Below, piece by piece: positions 18,420-28,615 of a DNA stretch of 64,000 bases. The notes below the pieces were generated by a model. The model saw only the letters and a list, made by a program, of their open reading frames with translations. It made no database searches and was not told where the DNA came from. The stretch's first letter is position 1; each line of letters begins with the position of its first letter. Position numbers and translations under genes: made by a program. This DNA comes from Caldicellulosiruptor obsidiansis OB47 (lineage in GTDB: Bacteria; Bacillota; Thermoanaerobacteria; Caldicellulosiruptorales; Caldicellulosiruptoraceae): contig NC_014392.1 in the NCBI RefSeq assembly GCF_000145215.1, forward strand, positions 675,501-739,500, read 5' to 3'.

Positions 18420-19217
18420 ATGTCAGATAAACTTATTTTCTGTCCGCTGTACAGTGGAAGCAGTGGCAACAGTATTTTGATTTCATACAAAGATACTACA
18501 ATTATAGTTGATGCTGGTGTAAGTTTTAAAAAACTTGTCCAGGCACTCGAAAAAATTGGGTTTAATAAAAAAATTGATGCAATTTTACTTTCTCATGACC
18601 ACTCTGACCATGTTAAATGTGCAGGTATTTACTTTAGAAAACTTAATGTTCCCATTATAACAAATCACAAGACATGGGAAAGTATAAAGAGATTTCTTGG
18701 TAAAGTGGACGAAAGTTATGTAAAGCTAATTGAGACAGGGACAAGCTTTTCGGTAGGTAGTATTGGAGTTGATACATTTTCAATACCTCACGATGCATCT
18801 GACCCTATGGGGTTTTGCTTTTATGTCAAAAACAAAAAAGTTTCGATTTGTACAGATGTTGGACATGTAAATGATAGCGTTGCAACAATGATAGATTTTT
18901 CAGATATTATTTTGCTTGAGTCAAACCATGATGTTGAGATGCTGATGTTTGGTCCTTACCCCTACCATCTTAAGCAGAGAATAAAAAGTGACAAAGGTCA
19001 TCTTTCAAATGAACAGGCAGCCCAGATGATTTTAAAGTTGAATCTTGAAAGGACAAAGAGGATTTACTTGGGACATTTGAGTGAGGAGAACAATCACCCT
19101 GATGTTGCGTTGATGACTGTAAAATCCATCTTAAAAGAAAAAGGCGTGTTTGACAGTTTTGATTTTGGCTTAGAGGTGGCGCAAAGATATGAGCCTTCTT
19201 TGTGCTCTTTGTTATAA
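18420..19217 (+). CDS. MBL-fold hydrolase, YycJ/WalJ-like
   Basis: A 265-aa metallo-beta-lactamase-fold protein with the zinc motif LSHDHSDHV, a later GHVNDS segment and a C-terminal LGHLSEENNHP. It resembles YycJ/WalJ proteins, putative exonuclease-like hydrolases associated with DNA metabolism and cell-wall regulation in other Firmicutes; the true substrate is unclear. It follows murA by 22 bases and is probably co-transcribed. Confidence 0.88.
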   Translation: MSDKLIFCPLYSGSSGNSILISYKDTTIIVDAGVSFKKLVQALEKIGFNKKIDAILLSHDHSDHVKCAGIYFRKLNVPIITNHKTWESIKRFLGKVDESYVKLIETGTSFSVGSIGVDTFSIPHDASDPMGFCFYVKNKKVSICTDVGHVNDSVATMIDFSDIILLESNHDVEMLMFGPYPYHLKQRIKSDKGHLSNEQAAQMILKLNLERTKRIYLGHLSEENNHPDVALMTVKSILKEKGVFDSFDFGLEVAQRYEPSLCSLL

Positions 19218-19254
19218 ATGTATTTATAAAGTTTTTGAAAGGGGAGAGATAAAA

Positions 19255-19701
19255 TTGAAATTAGCAATAGGTTCTGACCATGCAGGCTTTAATCTCAAAG
19301 AGGCTGTAAAGAAACATCTTGACAAAAAAGGGATTGAATACAAAGACTTTGGCACATATTCAGAAGAGTCTTGTGACTATCCAGATATTGCAAAAGATGT
19401 AGCGCTGGCAGTAAAAAACGGGCAATATGATTTTGGTATACTCATCTGTGGAACTGGAATTGGAATCTCTATTGCTGCGAACAAAGTTAGGGGAATTAGA
19501 GCTGCGCTTTGTCATGACACATTTTCTGCCAAGGCTGCACGAGCTCATAACAATGCAAACATTCTTGCGATGGGTGCAAGGGTTATCGGTGAAGGGCTTG
19601 CATGTGAGATTGTAGATGCCTTTTTATCTTCAGCTTTTGAAGGTGGAAGGCATCAGAGAAGAGTTGATAAGATACATCTGATAGAGGATGAGCAGCAGTA
19701 A
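19255..19701 (+). CDS. rpiB: Ribose-5-phosphate isomerase B
   Basis: A 148-aa RpiB/LacAB-family enzyme that interconverts ribose 5-phosphate and ribulose 5-phosphate. Signatures seen are IGSDHAGFNLKE, the catalytic-region CGTGIGISI and ARAHNNANIL. TTG 19255 follows AAAGGGGAG by about 8 bases and gives the standard N terminus; the frame continues upstream into the MBL gene end but without support. Confidence 0.94.
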   Translation: MKLAIGSDHAGFNLKEAVKKHLDKKGIEYKDFGTYSEESCDYPDIAKDVALAVKNGQYDFGILICGTGIGISIAANKVRGIRAALCHDTFSAKAARAHNNANILAMGARVIGEGLACEIVDAFLSSAFEGGRHQRRVDKIHLIEDEQQ

Positions 19702-19741
19702 TCATTCAAGCTTCATAAATTTTTAGAAAGGAGAAAGGATT

Positions 19742-20383
19742 ATGGTAGAGTACAAGAAGAATGTGTATGTATTTGACCATCCTTTGATTCAGCACAAGCT
19801 GACTTTAATTCGTGACAAAAACACAGGGGTTAAAGAGTTCAGGGAGCTTGTTGAAGAGATAGCAATGCTCATGGCGTATGAGGTTACAAGAAATCTGCCT
19901 TTAAAAGAAGTTGAAATTGAAACACCTGTTGGGGTTGCAAAGTGCAAAGTGATCTCTGGAAGAAAACTTGCCATTGTGCCTATTCTGCGCGCCGGGCTTG
20001 GTATGGTGGATGGACTTTTAAAGTTAATTCCTGCTGCAAAGGTGGGGCATATTGGTCTTTACAGAGACCCTGAGACTTTAAAGCCTGTTGAGTATTACTG
20101 CAAACTTCCACAGGATGTCCACGAAAGAGACATAATTGTGCTTGACCCAATGCTTGCAACAGGGGGGTCTGCATCTGCTGCGTTTGACTATATAAAAAGA
20201 TACAATCCTCAAAGTTTGAGACTTATGTGTCTCATTGCAGCACCAGAAGGGATTGAAAGGTTGACTCAAGATCATCCAGAGGTTGAGATTTACTGCGCAG
20301 CGGTTGATGAAAAACTAAATGACCACGGCTACATTGTTCCCGGGCTTGGTGATGCCGGTGACAGACTGTTTGGCACAAAGTAG
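19742..20383 (+). CDS. upp: Uracil phosphoribosyltransferase
   Basis: A 213-aa salvage enzyme that makes UMP from uracil and PRPP. The PRPP-binding loop is [14 protein letters not shown] and the uracil-binding C terminus is [15 protein letters not shown]. An AAAGGAG site precedes the ATG. The neighbours rpiB, dCMP deaminase and prs link it to ribose phosphate and pyrimidine nucleotide supply. Confidence 0.96.
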   Translation: MVEYKKNVYVFDHPLIQHKLTLIRDKNTGVKEFRELVEEIAMLMAYEVTRNLPLKEVEIETPVGVAKCKVISGRKLAIVPILRAGLGMVDGLLKLIPAAKVGHIGLYRDPETLKPVEYYCKLPQDVHERDIIVLDPMLATGGSASAAFDYIKRYNPQSLRLMCLIAAPEGIERLTQDHPEVEIYCAAVDEKLNDHGYIVPGLGDAGDRLFGTK

Positions 20384-20437
20384 CATTGGATAAGGTATAA
20401 ATACAATTTCAAGAAAAGTTGTATGGAGGATTTTGAG

Positions 20438-20902
20438 ATGAGACCCACATGGGATGAATACTTTATGCAGATTGTAGATATAGTAAAAGAGCGCTCCACT
20501 TGCCTCAGAAGGAAGGTTGGAGCTTTGATAGTAAAAGACAAAAGGATTCTTGCAACAGGGTACAATGGAGCTCCAATGGGTCTTCCTCATTGTGAAGAGG
20601 TTGGATGTGTTAGGGAAAAGTTGAATATTCCTTCAGGGCAGCGACATGAGCTTTGCAGAGGACTCCATGCGGAACAAAACGCCATAATCCAGGCAGCAAA
20701 AATGGGTGTTGTGATAGATGGAAGTATAATTTATACAACAACATATCCTTGCGTGATATGCGCAAAGATGATAGTAAACGCAGGAATAAAAAAGGTCATA
20801 TACAAAGGTTCGTATCCAGATGAGATGAGCCAGAAGATCTTTGATGAAGCGGGAATAGAAGTTGTGAAGTTTGAAGAAATTGGTGAAGGTGATTTGAAAT
20901 GA
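20438..20902 (+). CDS. dCMP deaminase (ComEB-like)
   Basis: A 154-aa zinc deaminase converting dCMP to dUMP for dTTP synthesis. Zinc ligands lie in LHAEQNAI (with the catalytic Glu) and [13 protein letters not shown] 20438 has TGGAGGA 7 bases upstream; an ATG at 20423 includes that site and is rejected. The stop overlaps the glmU start by four bases (ATGA), which implies translational coupling. Confidence 0.93.
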   Translation: MRPTWDEYFMQIVDIVKERSTCLRRKVGALIVKDKRILATGYNGAPMGLPHCEEVGCVREKLNIPSGQRHELCRGLHAEQNAIIQAAKMGVVIDGSIIYTTTYPCVICAKMIVNAGIKKVIYKGSYPDEMSQKIFDEAGIEVVKFEEIGEGDLK

Positions 20903-22293
20903 AAAGGCAAACGTTTATTGTACTTGCTGCTGGTGAAGGCAAAAGAATGAAGTCAAAGTATTCTAAGGTTGTTCAGAAGATAATGGGAAAGCCAATGATA
21001 CTTTATTTGATAGATGAAATACAGAAAAACTTTGAAGGTAGTCAGATAATAGTTGTTGTGGGTAATAAAAAAGAGGATGTCTACAGAGTATTAGATGGGA
21101 GAAACATAGAGTTTGCTCACCAGAAAAAACAGCTTGGGACTGCCCACGCAGTGATGTGCGCAATGGACGTAGTATCAAAAGAGGCAGAAGATGTATTTGT
21201 TCTTTATGGAGATGCACCTTTTATTAAAGCAGATACACTAAAAAGAATTTCTGAAAAAAGAAAGAAGGAAAACGCATCGCTCTGCCTTTTGACTGCCATC
21301 TTCGAAAATCCGTATGGTTATGGGAGAATAATTTCAGATGAGAATGGCAATGTTTTAAAGATTGTCGAGGAGAAGGACGCAACAGATGAGCAAAAACAAA
21401 TAAAAGAGATAAATCCTGGATTTTATTGCTTTGCAAAAGATGCGCTTGAAGATGTTTTGGCAAAGATAGACAATAACAACAGCCAGCACGAGTATTATCT
21501 TACAGACAGCATAGAAATACTGAATAAAGAAGGCAAGAAGGTAGTAAAGATTGCATGTGATGATAATTTTGAAGTCATGGGGATCAACTCAAGGTACGAA
21601 CTTTTTTTGGCTGAGCAGGAGCTGAAAATAAGAATAAATAAAAAGCACCTTGCAGAAGGTGTTCAAATGATAGATATGTATTCTGTCTACATTCATCCAG
21701 ATGTGCAGATAGGTAAAGATACAGTGATATATCCTGGTACATTCATACTTGGCAATACTACCATAGGAGAAGAGTGTGTAATTGGTCCAAACTCATATAT
21801 TGTAAATTCCAAAATAGGCAATAAGTGTCACGTGTGGTTTTCGGTGATTGAGGATTCTGAGATAAAAGACAATGTAAAGGTTGGGCCTTATGCGCACTTG
21901 CGACCAAACAGCATCTTAGAAGAAGGAGTCAAGATTGGCAACTTTGTTGAGGTGAAAAACTCAAAGGTGGGCAGAAACACAAAGTCAGCTCATCTTACAT
22001 ACATTGGAGATGCTGACATAGGAGAAAATGTGAATTTGGGCTGCGGGACCATATTTGTAAACTACGATGGGTATAAAAAGCACAGAACGGTTGTTGAAGA
22101 TAATGCGTTTATTGGCTGCAACTCGAATCTTATAGCGCCTGTTAGAATTGGGAAGAACGCTTACATTGCTGCAGGTTCTACGATTACAGATGATGTGCCT
22201 GCAGATGCTCTTGCCATTGCCCGTGAAAGGCAGACTGTAAAGGAAGGTTGGGCTTTAAGGAGAAAACAAATGTATGAAGGTAATAATAAATAA
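20899..22293 (+). CDS. glmU: Bifunctional GlmU: GlcNAc-1-P uridyltransferase / GlcN-1-P acetyltransferase
   Basis: A 464-aa two-domain enzyme making UDP-GlcNAc for peptidoglycan. The N-terminal nucleotidyltransferase domain starts with [11 protein letters not shown] and has VLYGDAPF; the C-terminal left-handed beta-helix acetyltransferase (from about residue 255) shows hexapeptide repeats and [16 protein letters not shown]. It overlaps the deaminase gene. glmU-prs-pth-mfd is a conserved order in Bacillus and Clostridia. Confidence 0.96.
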   Translation: MKRQTFIVLAAGEGKRMKSKYSKVVQKIMGKPMILYLIDEIQKNFEGSQIIVVVGNKKEDVYRVLDGRNIEFAHQKKQLGTAHAVMCAMDVVSKEAEDVFVLYGDAPFIKADTLKRISEKRKKENASLCLLTAIFENPYGYGRIISDENGNVLKIVEEKDATDEQKQIKEINPGFYCFAKDALEDVLAKIDNNNSQHEYYLTDSIEILNKEGKKVVKIACDDNFEVMGINSRYELFLAEQELKIRINKKHLAEGVQMIDMYSVYIHPDVQIGKDTVIYPGTFILGNTTIGEECVIGPNSYIVNSKIGNKCHVWFSVIEDSEIKDNVKVGPYAHLRPNSILEEGVKIGNFVEVKNSKVGRNTKSAHLTYIGDADIGENVNLGCGTIFVNYDGYKKHRTVVEDNAFIGCNSNLIAPVRIGKNAYIAAGSTITDDVPADALAIARERQTVKEGWALRRKQMYEGNNK

Positions 22294-22346
22294 TAAAATG
22301 AATAGATTTTTTAGAGATTTTAAGATAATTTTATTGAACAATTTAT

Positions 22347-22354
22347 GCTATAAT
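22347..22354 (+). promoter_or_regulatory. Extended -10 promoter for prs
   Basis: The sequence TGC followed by TATAAT (22349-22354) forms an extended -10 element 57 bases before the chosen GTG start. No good -35 is seen, as is common with extended -10 promoters. Confidence 0.6.
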
Positions 22355-22410
22355 ATAGTTTGCGTGAAGGAAGGGTAAAAAAATTAACTTTTGTGCTGGG
22401 GGTAAAAAAA

Positions 22411-23388
22411 GTGATAACACATGGAAAAGAGATAAAAATATTTACTGGTAATTCAAACAAGGAGCTTGCAGAAGAGATAGCCAGTCACCTTGGTAAAAAA
22501 CTTGGTGATGCAGAGATTGGCAGGTTTTCAGACGGTGAGATATCAGTTAGAATAAACGAGACTGTGCGCGGTGCAGATGTTTTTGTAGTCCAGTCAACTT
22601 GCCATCCTGTTAATGAAAACCTGATGGAACTTTTAATCATGATTGACGCTTTCAAAAGAGCTTCGGCAGGAAGAATTACAGCTGTGATACCATACTATGG
22701 ATATGCAAGACAGGACAGAAAAGCCCGGGCACGCGACCCAATTACAGCAAAGCTTGTTGCAAATTTGATAACATCTGCAGGGGCAGATAGGGTCCTGACA
22801 ATGGACCTTCATGCACCTCAGATTCAAGGGTTTTTTGATATACCGCTTGACCATCTAATTGGTGTTCCAATTTTAGCAAAATATTTTATGGAAAATGTAA
22901 ACTTAGAGAATGCTGTTGTTGTATCGCCAGACCTTGGAAGTGTGACACGTGCACGCAACTTTGCAACAAAGCTTGACCTGCCGCTTGCCATAGTTGACAA
23001 AAGAAGACCCAAAGCAAATGTTGCCGAGATTATGAACATAATTGGTGATGTGAAAGACAAGACATGTTTGATGGTTGATGATATGATAGATACAGCAGGT
23101 ACTATTGTTGCTGCAGCTCAGGCTCTTATGGATTATGGTGCAAAGGAAGTTTATGCATGCTGTACGCACCCGGTTTTATCCGGACCTGCTATTGAAAGGA
23201 TACAACAGTCGCCTATTAAAGAGCTTGTTGTGCTGAACACCATTCCACTTCCGCCTGAAAAGAGGATAGATAAGATAAAGGTGTTGTCTGTTGCAAGCCT
23301 TTTTGCTGAAGCAATAACAAGAATATACGAGGATGTGGCTATTTCTACACTTTTTGATGAATATATTAGCACAAAAGGGGACAGATAA
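22411..23388 (+). CDS. prs: Ribose-phosphate pyrophosphokinase (PRPP synthetase)
   Basis: A 325-aa enzyme making PRPP from ribose 5-phosphate and ATP. Signatures are [10 protein letters not shown] near the N terminus, [12 protein letters not shown] and the PRPP loop [15 protein letters not shown] 22411 is preceded by CTGGGGG at a suitable distance and gives a normal-length protein; an in-frame ATG at 22360 lies at the predicted transcription start and is unlikely. Confidence 0.95.
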   Translation: MITHGKEIKIFTGNSNKELAEEIASHLGKKLGDAEIGRFSDGEISVRINETVRGADVFVVQSTCHPVNENLMELLIMIDAFKRASAGRITAVIPYYGYARQDRKARARDPITAKLVANLITSAGADRVLTMDLHAPQIQGFFDIPLDHLIGVPILAKYFMENVNLENAVVVSPDLGSVTRARNFATKLDLPLAIVDKRRPKANVAEIMNIIGDVKDKTCLMVDDMIDTAGTIVAAAQALMDYGAKEVYACCTHPVLSGPAIERIQQSPIKELVVLNTIPLPPEKRIDKIKVLSVASLFAEAITRIYEDVAISTLFDEYISTKGDR

Positions 23389-23414
23389 GAATTGCTCTCA
23401 AAGGAGATAAATAA

Positions 23415-23456
23415 AGGCTGTCTTTTTGATGTATTTTAAAAGGCAGCCTGTTTTTG
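23415..23456 (+). terminator. Rho-independent terminator between prs and pth
   Basis: AGGCTGTCTTTT (23415-23426) pairs with AAAAGGCAGCCT, followed by GTTTTTG. It lies over the in-frame ATG at 23426, ruling that out as the pth start. Confidence 0.85.
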
Positions 23457-23482
23457 TAGGATTAAAAAGGAGTGAGAATAGA

Positions 23483-24052
23483 TTGGACTATATAATTGCT
23501 GGGCTTGGAAATCCGGGAGACAGGTATACCTTCACAAGACACAATGTAGGTTTTTTAACCATTGACTATTTGGCACAGTTTTTTAACACTAAGGTTGATA
23601 AAATAAAATTCAAAGGGTTGGTTGGCAGCTTTGAATATGCCGGTAAAAAGGTTTTGCTTTTAAAGCCAATGACGTATATGAACGCAAGCGGAGAAAGTAT
23701 CATAGAGGCAGTAAACTTTTATAAGATAAAGCCTGAAAAGCTTATTGTGATTTACGATGACATAGCCTTTGATGTTGGAGTTGTGAAGATGAGGAAAAAA
23801 GGGTCTGATGGAGGGCACAACGGCGTAAAATCAATAATACAGCGCCTTGGTACAGAGGAATTTCCAAGAATCAGAATAGGCATTGGTGTTCCAAAATATG
23901 ATATGGTAAAATATGTTTTGTCTGAATTTGAAGATGGTGAAAAAGAAAAGATATTCAGAGCAATTGAAAAAGCATCAAACGGTATAAAAATCTTGCTTGA
24001 AAGTGATATAGATAGGGCAATGAATTATATAAACGGGGATGTGGTGGTGTAG
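23483..24052 (+). CDS. pth: Peptidyl-tRNA hydrolase
   Basis: A 189-aa enzyme releasing peptides from stalled peptidyl-tRNA. Motifs are AGLGNPGDRY, TRHNVGF with the catalytic His, LKPMTYMNASG and SDGGHNGVKSI. TTG 23483 has AAAGGAG 10 bases upstream and gives the family N terminus (DYIIAGLGNPG). It is followed three bases later by mfd. Confidence 0.94.
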   Translation: MDYIIAGLGNPGDRYTFTRHNVGFLTIDYLAQFFNTKVDKIKFKGLVGSFEYAGKKVLLLKPMTYMNASGESIIEAVNFYKIKPEKLIVIYDDIAFDVGVVKMRKKGSDGGHNGVKSIIQRLGTEEFPRIRIGIGVPKYDMVKYVLSEFEDGEKEKIFRAIEKASNGIKILLESDIDRAMNYINGDVVV

Positions 24053-24055
24053 ACT

Positions 24056-27000
24056 TTGTTAAAGGTTTTAGAAAAACTTGAAAGTTTCAAAAGGCTTGAA
24101 GAAGATGTAGTAAAAAAGAGCCTTCCTCTTGTTGTTACAGGCGTTGGTGAGATGGGGAAGGCGCTTGTGGTTAAATCTCTATGTGAAAAGTTTAACAAAA
24201 AGGCGTTGTTTATTACAACTCAAAGAGCAAAGCTTGAATGGGAAAGAAGGTTTATGAGCCTTTTTAATAGTGTGGTGAGTCTACAAGAGAGAGAAAATCC
24301 TTTTGTGGTATCTTTTGCAAAGAGCAGAGATTCTGAAATTAACAGAATGGAGCAATTTGTTAAGATTTTTGAGGATGGTTTTGATGTTCTCATATTAAGT
24401 AGCCAGAACCTTTTTGAAAAGTACACAAATTTAAAGTTTGGTTATATCCATCTCACAGAAGGTCTTGACATTCAGCTTGAAATCCTTATAGAAAAGCTTT
24501 TAAAATTCGGATATGAAAGAGTGAAAACTGTCGAAAAGAAAGGACAGTTTTCGCAAAAGGGTGGCATAGTTGATATATATCCTGTAGCAAGTAGGTACCC
24601 TGTGAGGGTTGAGTTTTTTGGAGATACGATAGACACAATTAGATTTTTTGATGTTGAAACTCAGAAGTCTTTTGAAAGAATAGATAGTGTGAAGATTTAC
24701 AAGGCAATTGAGTGGGATTTGGAAGAGGACTTTTCAGAAGGTTTCAAACGCGTCAAGGAAGACTACAAAAAAATGAAATTGAAATTGAAGGAAGATGGCA
24801 GAAAAAATTTAGAGGAGAGTTTCAGAGAGGTTGTAGAAGAACTTCAACTAAATGTTGAAAGACTGTATCCATATTACTACCAACAATTTTTCTCAGTTGT
24901 TGATATTTTTGATGAATGTCTTGTCTTTGTTGACGAGTACAACCAAGTCTATAGCAGCTTGAAAGCTTCCGAACAAGAGATACAAGAGATGTTTTCAGAC
25001 CTTTTAGAAAAAGGATTTGTGCTTCCAAAAATGGCAGAGTGTTATTTTACCATGAGCGAAGTTTTAGAAAAGCTTTCGAGTTCGATAATTCTTCAAACAT
25101 TTGTCTCAGTTGTAAAAGAGCTTGAACTCAAAGATATCATTTCTTTCAATTTTCTTAGAGAGATTCCTTCTTATAATGGGCAAAAAGAAATTTTAATAGA
25201 CGATTTGAAATATTACATGTCTAAAGGCTATACCATAAACATCTTTGCAGGAAGTCGGACATCACTTGAGGACTTGGCAGATGCACTTTTAAGAGAAGAT
25301 ATACAGTTTTCTGAGGCTGAAGAACCAGAAGTAGAAAGAACGGGAGTGTATCTAATAGCCCGGTCTATTGAAAAGGGCATTGAAGTGCAAGATCTCAAAT
25401 GGGTTTATCTTTCGTTTTTCCACCTTGAAAAGAAGAAGGAAAGTGAGACAAAAAAGAGGGTAAAATCTAAAAAGGATGCCTTTTATACTATTGAAGATTT
25501 AAAACCTGGCGATTTTGTTGTGCACAGGACATATGGTATTGGCAAATTCTTGGGGTTTGAAAAGATTACAGTTGAGGGTACAACAAAAGAGTATGTGAAG
25601 CTTGAATATGCCAACTCTTCTTATTTGTATGTTCCAACGACAAACTTGGACATGATTGAGAAGTATATTGGAACAGACGATGTACAGCCAAAACTGTCAA
25701 GGCTTGGGTCACAAGAGTGGCAGAAACAGAAACAAAAGGTAAGAAAATCTCTTGAGATTGTGGCAAAAGACTTGGTTGAGCTTTATGCAAAAAGACAGCT
25801 TGGGCAAGGTTTTAAATTTTCGAAAGATACTGTGTGGCAAAAAGAGTTTGAAGAGAAGTTCCCATATACAGAGACAGAGGGTCAGCTTCAGGCCATAGAA
25901 GAGATTAAAAGGGATATGGAAAGTGAAAAGCCGATGGATAGGATACTTTGCGGCGATGTTGGGTATGGCAAGACAGAAGTTGCAATGAGAGCAGCCTTCA
26001 AAGCAGTGATGGATTCAAAACAGGTGGCAGTACTTGTTCCCACAACCATTCTTGCGCAGCAGCATTACATGACATTTTCTGCACGAATGAAAGATTTTCC
26101 AGTAACAATTGAGGTTCTCTCACGTTTAAAAAGTGAGACGCAGCAAAAGAAAATAATAAAGGGTTTGAGGAAAGGCACAATTGACATTGTAATTGGAACG
26201 CACAGGCTATTGTCAAGCGATGTTAAGTTTAAAGACCTTGGTCTTTTGATTATTGATGAAGAGCACAAGTTTGGCGTAGAAGCAAAAGAGAAGATTAAAA
26301 AGCTAAAAACAAATGTTGATGTTCTAACCCTCACCGCAACGCCTATACCAAGGACACTTAACATGGCACTTTTAGGAATTAGGGATTTGAGCGTGATTGA
26401 AGACCCACCGGAAGACAGGTTTCCAGTGCAGACATTTGTGCTTGAGTACAATGAAAGGATAATAAAGGAGGCTATTTTGAAAGAAATTTCAAGAGGAGGT
26501 CAGGTATTTTATCTTTACAACAGGGTAAAAGACATACAAGAAGTGGCAGCTAAACTTCAAAACCTTGTGGGCGATAGTGTGAAAATTGCGTGTGCTCATG
26601 GTCAGATGGAAGAAGAGGAGCTTGAAGAGGTCTTGATTGATTTTATTGAGGGTAGGTACGATGTGCTTGTGTGTACAACAATTATAGAGTCTGGGGTTGA
26701 CATGCCCAACGTCAATACACTTATTGTGGAAGACAGCGATAGACTTGGTCTTGCTCAGCTTTATCAGCTAAGAGGAAGAGTAGGCAGGTCTTCGAGGCTT
26801 GCATATGCATATTTTACGTTTAGAAAAGACAAGGTGCTGTCTGAACAGGCACAAAAAAGACTTGCTGCAATAAAGGAGTTTACAGAACTTGGGTCTGGGT
26901 TTAAAATTGCTATGAGGGATCTTGAGATAAGGGGTGCTGGGTCTATTGTTGGAAAACTTCAGCATGGGCATATAAACAGTGTTGGATATGACATGTATAT

Positions 27001-27487
27001 AAGACTTCTTTCAGAAGAGATAAGGCGCCTTAAGGGTGAAAATGTACAGCCAGAGATTGAACCTCAGATAGATATAAAGGTCAGTGCGTTTATTAGTAGC
27101 AGTTACATTGATGATGAAAAAGAGAGAATTAATATGTACAAAAAGATTTCGTCAATCGAGTCAAAAAATGATGTAAATGACATTTATGATGAACTAATAG
27201 ACAGGTTTGGGGATGTGCCAAAGGAGGTTGATAATCTGATAAAGGTTGCATATTTGAAATGTTTGTGCAAAAAAGCAGGGATAATAAGTGTTTTGCAGCT
27301 TCAAGAAGGTCTTTTTAAACTTCAGTTTTTGAACCGTGAAATGCTTGAAGCTGCAAAGGAGAGGTTTTTACAGAAAGGACTTTCATGTTCACAAAACAAA
27401 GATGATACGTTGCAGGTCTTGGTTGCAAATAACTGGCTTGATACCTTGGTAGCTCTTTTAGAGGATTTGGAGCAAAAAAGTTTTTAA
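24056..27487 (+). CDS. mfd: Transcription-repair coupling factor Mfd
   Basis: A 1143-aa translocase that removes stalled RNA polymerase and recruits the UvrABC excision machinery. In order: UvrB-homology region (about 1-330), RNA polymerase interaction (CarD-like/RID) domain around LKPGDFVVHRTYGIG (near 480), the two RecG-like helicase lobes with Walker A GDVGYGKTEV (from 633), the DEEH box and RGRVGRSSR, and a C-terminal TRCF domain. The start is TTG at 24056, three bases after pth. Confidence 0.95.
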   Translation: MLKVLEKLESFKRLEEDVVKKSLPLVVTGVGEMGKALVVKSLCEKFNKKALFITTQRAKLEWERRFMSLFNSVVSLQERENPFVVSFAKSRDSEINRMEQFVKIFEDGFDVLILSSQNLFEKYTNLKFGYIHLTEGLDIQLEILIEKLLKFGYERVKTVEKKGQFSQKGGIVDIYPVASRYPVRVEFFGDTIDTIRFFDVETQKSFERIDSVKIYKAIEWDLEEDFSEGFKRVKEDYKKMKLKLKEDGRKNLEESFREVVEELQLNVERLYPYYYQQFFSVVDIFDECLVFVDEYNQVYSSLKASEQEIQEMFSDLLEKGFVLPKMAECYFTMSEVLEKLSSSIILQTFVSVVKELELKDIISFNFLREIPSYNGQKEILIDDLKYYMSKGYTINIFAGSRTSLEDLADALLREDIQFSEAEEPEVERTGVYLIARSIEKGIEVQDLKWVYLSFFHLEKKKESETKKRVKSKKDAFYTIEDLKPGDFVVHRTYGIGKFLGFEKITVEGTTKEYVKLEYANSSYLYVPTTNLDMIEKYIGTDDVQPKLSRLGSQEWQKQKQKVRKSLEIVAKDLVELYAKRQLGQGFKFSKDTVWQKEFEEKFPYTETEGQLQAIEEIKRDMESEKPMDRILCGDVGYGKTEVAMRAAFKAVMDSKQVAVLVPTTILAQQHYMTFSARMKDFPVTIEVLSRLKSETQQKKIIKGLRKGTIDIVIGTHRLLSSDVKFKDLGLLIIDEEHKFGVEAKEKIKKLKTNVDVLTLTATPIPRTLNMALLGIRDLSVIEDPPEDRFPVQTFVLEYNERIIKEAILKEISRGGQVFYLYNRVKDIQEVAAKLQNLVGDSVKIACAHGQMEEEELEEVLIDFIEGRYDVLVCTTIIESGVDMPNVNTLIVEDSDRLGLAQLYQLRGRVGRSSRLAYAYFTFRKDKVLSEQAQKRLAAIKEFTELGSGFKIAMRDLEIRGAGSIVGKLQHGHINSVGYDMYIRLLSEEIRRLKGENVQPEIEPQIDIKVSAFISSSYIDDEKERINMYKKISSIESKNDVNDIYDELIDRFGDVPKEVDNLIKVAYLKCLCKKAGIISVLQLQEGLFKLQFLNREMLEAAKERFLQKGLSCSQNKDDTLQVLVANNWLDTLVALLEDLEQKSF

Positions 27488-27521
27488 CCCCGGGGTGCTT
27501 TAAATTAGTCGTTTATTGTTT

Positions 27522-27527
27522 TATAAT
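27522..27527 (+). promoter_or_regulatory. -10 element upstream of foldase gene
   Basis: TATAAT lies 43 bases before the foldase start in an AT-rich spacer after mfd. The -35 is not convincing. Confidence 0.4.
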
Positions 27528-27569
27528 ATTAATATTATCAAAATACTTTTAACAAAGGAGAAGAGATGT

Positions 27570-28577
27570 ATGGATAAAAGAACTAAAATTGCAATTTTTT
27601 TTATTACAGCAATTGTGCTTCTAATAATTGTTATTGCTGTAACACCTGAAATGGTAAAGTACGTGGATGAGAATAGAGCAGTTGCCATAGTAAATGGCGA
27701 GAAAATAACAAAAAAGGAGTTTGCCATCAATTACAGGTCGCAGATAAACTACTACGGACTTGACAAAGCATTTTTATCCCAAAAGGTTGGAGACAAGACA
27801 TACGAGCAGCAGATAAAGGAGAACGTTTTAGATGGTCTTATAGTAAGGCAGATTGAACTTCAGCAGGCAAGAAAGAGAAATATTACTTTGACTTCGACAG
27901 AAAAGAAGGCAATAGACCAGCAAATTGAGCAATACAAGTCAGACTCTCAATCAGGCGCTGAGTTCAAGCAGTATCTTCAGACAATTGGCGCAACCGAGAA
28001 TGAATATAAGGACCAGGTGATAAAATCCCAGATCGTTTCAAAGCTGTATGATGAGGTAACTAAAAGCCAGAAGGCGTCAGATGCTGAGATAGAAAGCTAT
28101 TATAATTCACATAAATCAGACTTTGTTGAGGTAAAGGCAAGCCATATTTTGTTTAAAGTAAATGATTCGAAAGAGGAAGCTGCAAAAAAGAGAAAGGCTG
28201 AAGAAGTTTTACAGATGATAAAAAGCGGTCAGAGCTTTGAAAAGCTTGCACAAAAGTATTCTGAAGATGAGACCACAAAACAAAAAAGTGGCGATCTTGG
28301 GTATTTTAGAAAAGGACAGATGGTCAAAGAATTTGAAGATGCTGCCTTTTCTCTCAATATTGGTGAAATAAGCAGCGTTGTCAAAACAAGTTATGGATTT
28401 CATATTATAAAGGTGACAGATAGAAAACAGCTTTCTCTCAACGAGGTCAAGGATGAGATAAAGTCAACAATTGAGAGTCAGAAGAAGGATGAGTATTACC
28501 AGAGTCTTGTTGAAAAGTGGAAAAAGGAAGCGAAGATAAAGAAGTTTGAAGATGTTTTGAAAAGCGTGTCAATATAA
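27570..28577 (+). CDS. Membrane-anchored parvulin-type peptidyl-prolyl isomerase (PrsA/SurA-like)
   Basis: A 335-aa extracytoplasmic foldase. An N-terminal hydrophobic helix (IAIFFITAIVLLIIVIAV, about 6-25) has no lipobox Cys, so it is a signal anchor rather than a PrsA lipoprotein signal. A SurA-N-like helical region (about 35-180) precedes a parvulin domain (about 185-290) with the motifs VKASHILFKV, SGDLGYFRKGQM and YGFHIIKVTD. It would help fold secreted proteins such as the xylanase (inference). AAAGGAG lies 8 bases before ATG 27570. Confidence 0.9.
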   Translation: MDKRTKIAIFFITAIVLLIIVIAVTPEMVKYVDENRAVAIVNGEKITKKEFAINYRSQINYYGLDKAFLSQKVGDKTYEQQIKENVLDGLIVRQIELQQARKRNITLTSTEKKAIDQQIEQYKSDSQSGAEFKQYLQTIGATENEYKDQVIKSQIVSKLYDEVTKSQKASDAEIESYYNSHKSDFVEVKASHILFKVNDSKEEAAKKRKAEEVLQMIKSGQSFEKLAQKYSEDETTKQKSGDLGYFRKGQMVKEFEDAAFSLNIGEISSVVKTSYGFHIIKVTDRKQLSLNEVKDEIKSTIESQKKDEYYQSLVEKWKKEAKIKKFEDVLKSVSI

Positions 28578-28615
28578 CAATTTTTCAGCTTTAAATCTTG
28601 AGGTGTGAATTTAAA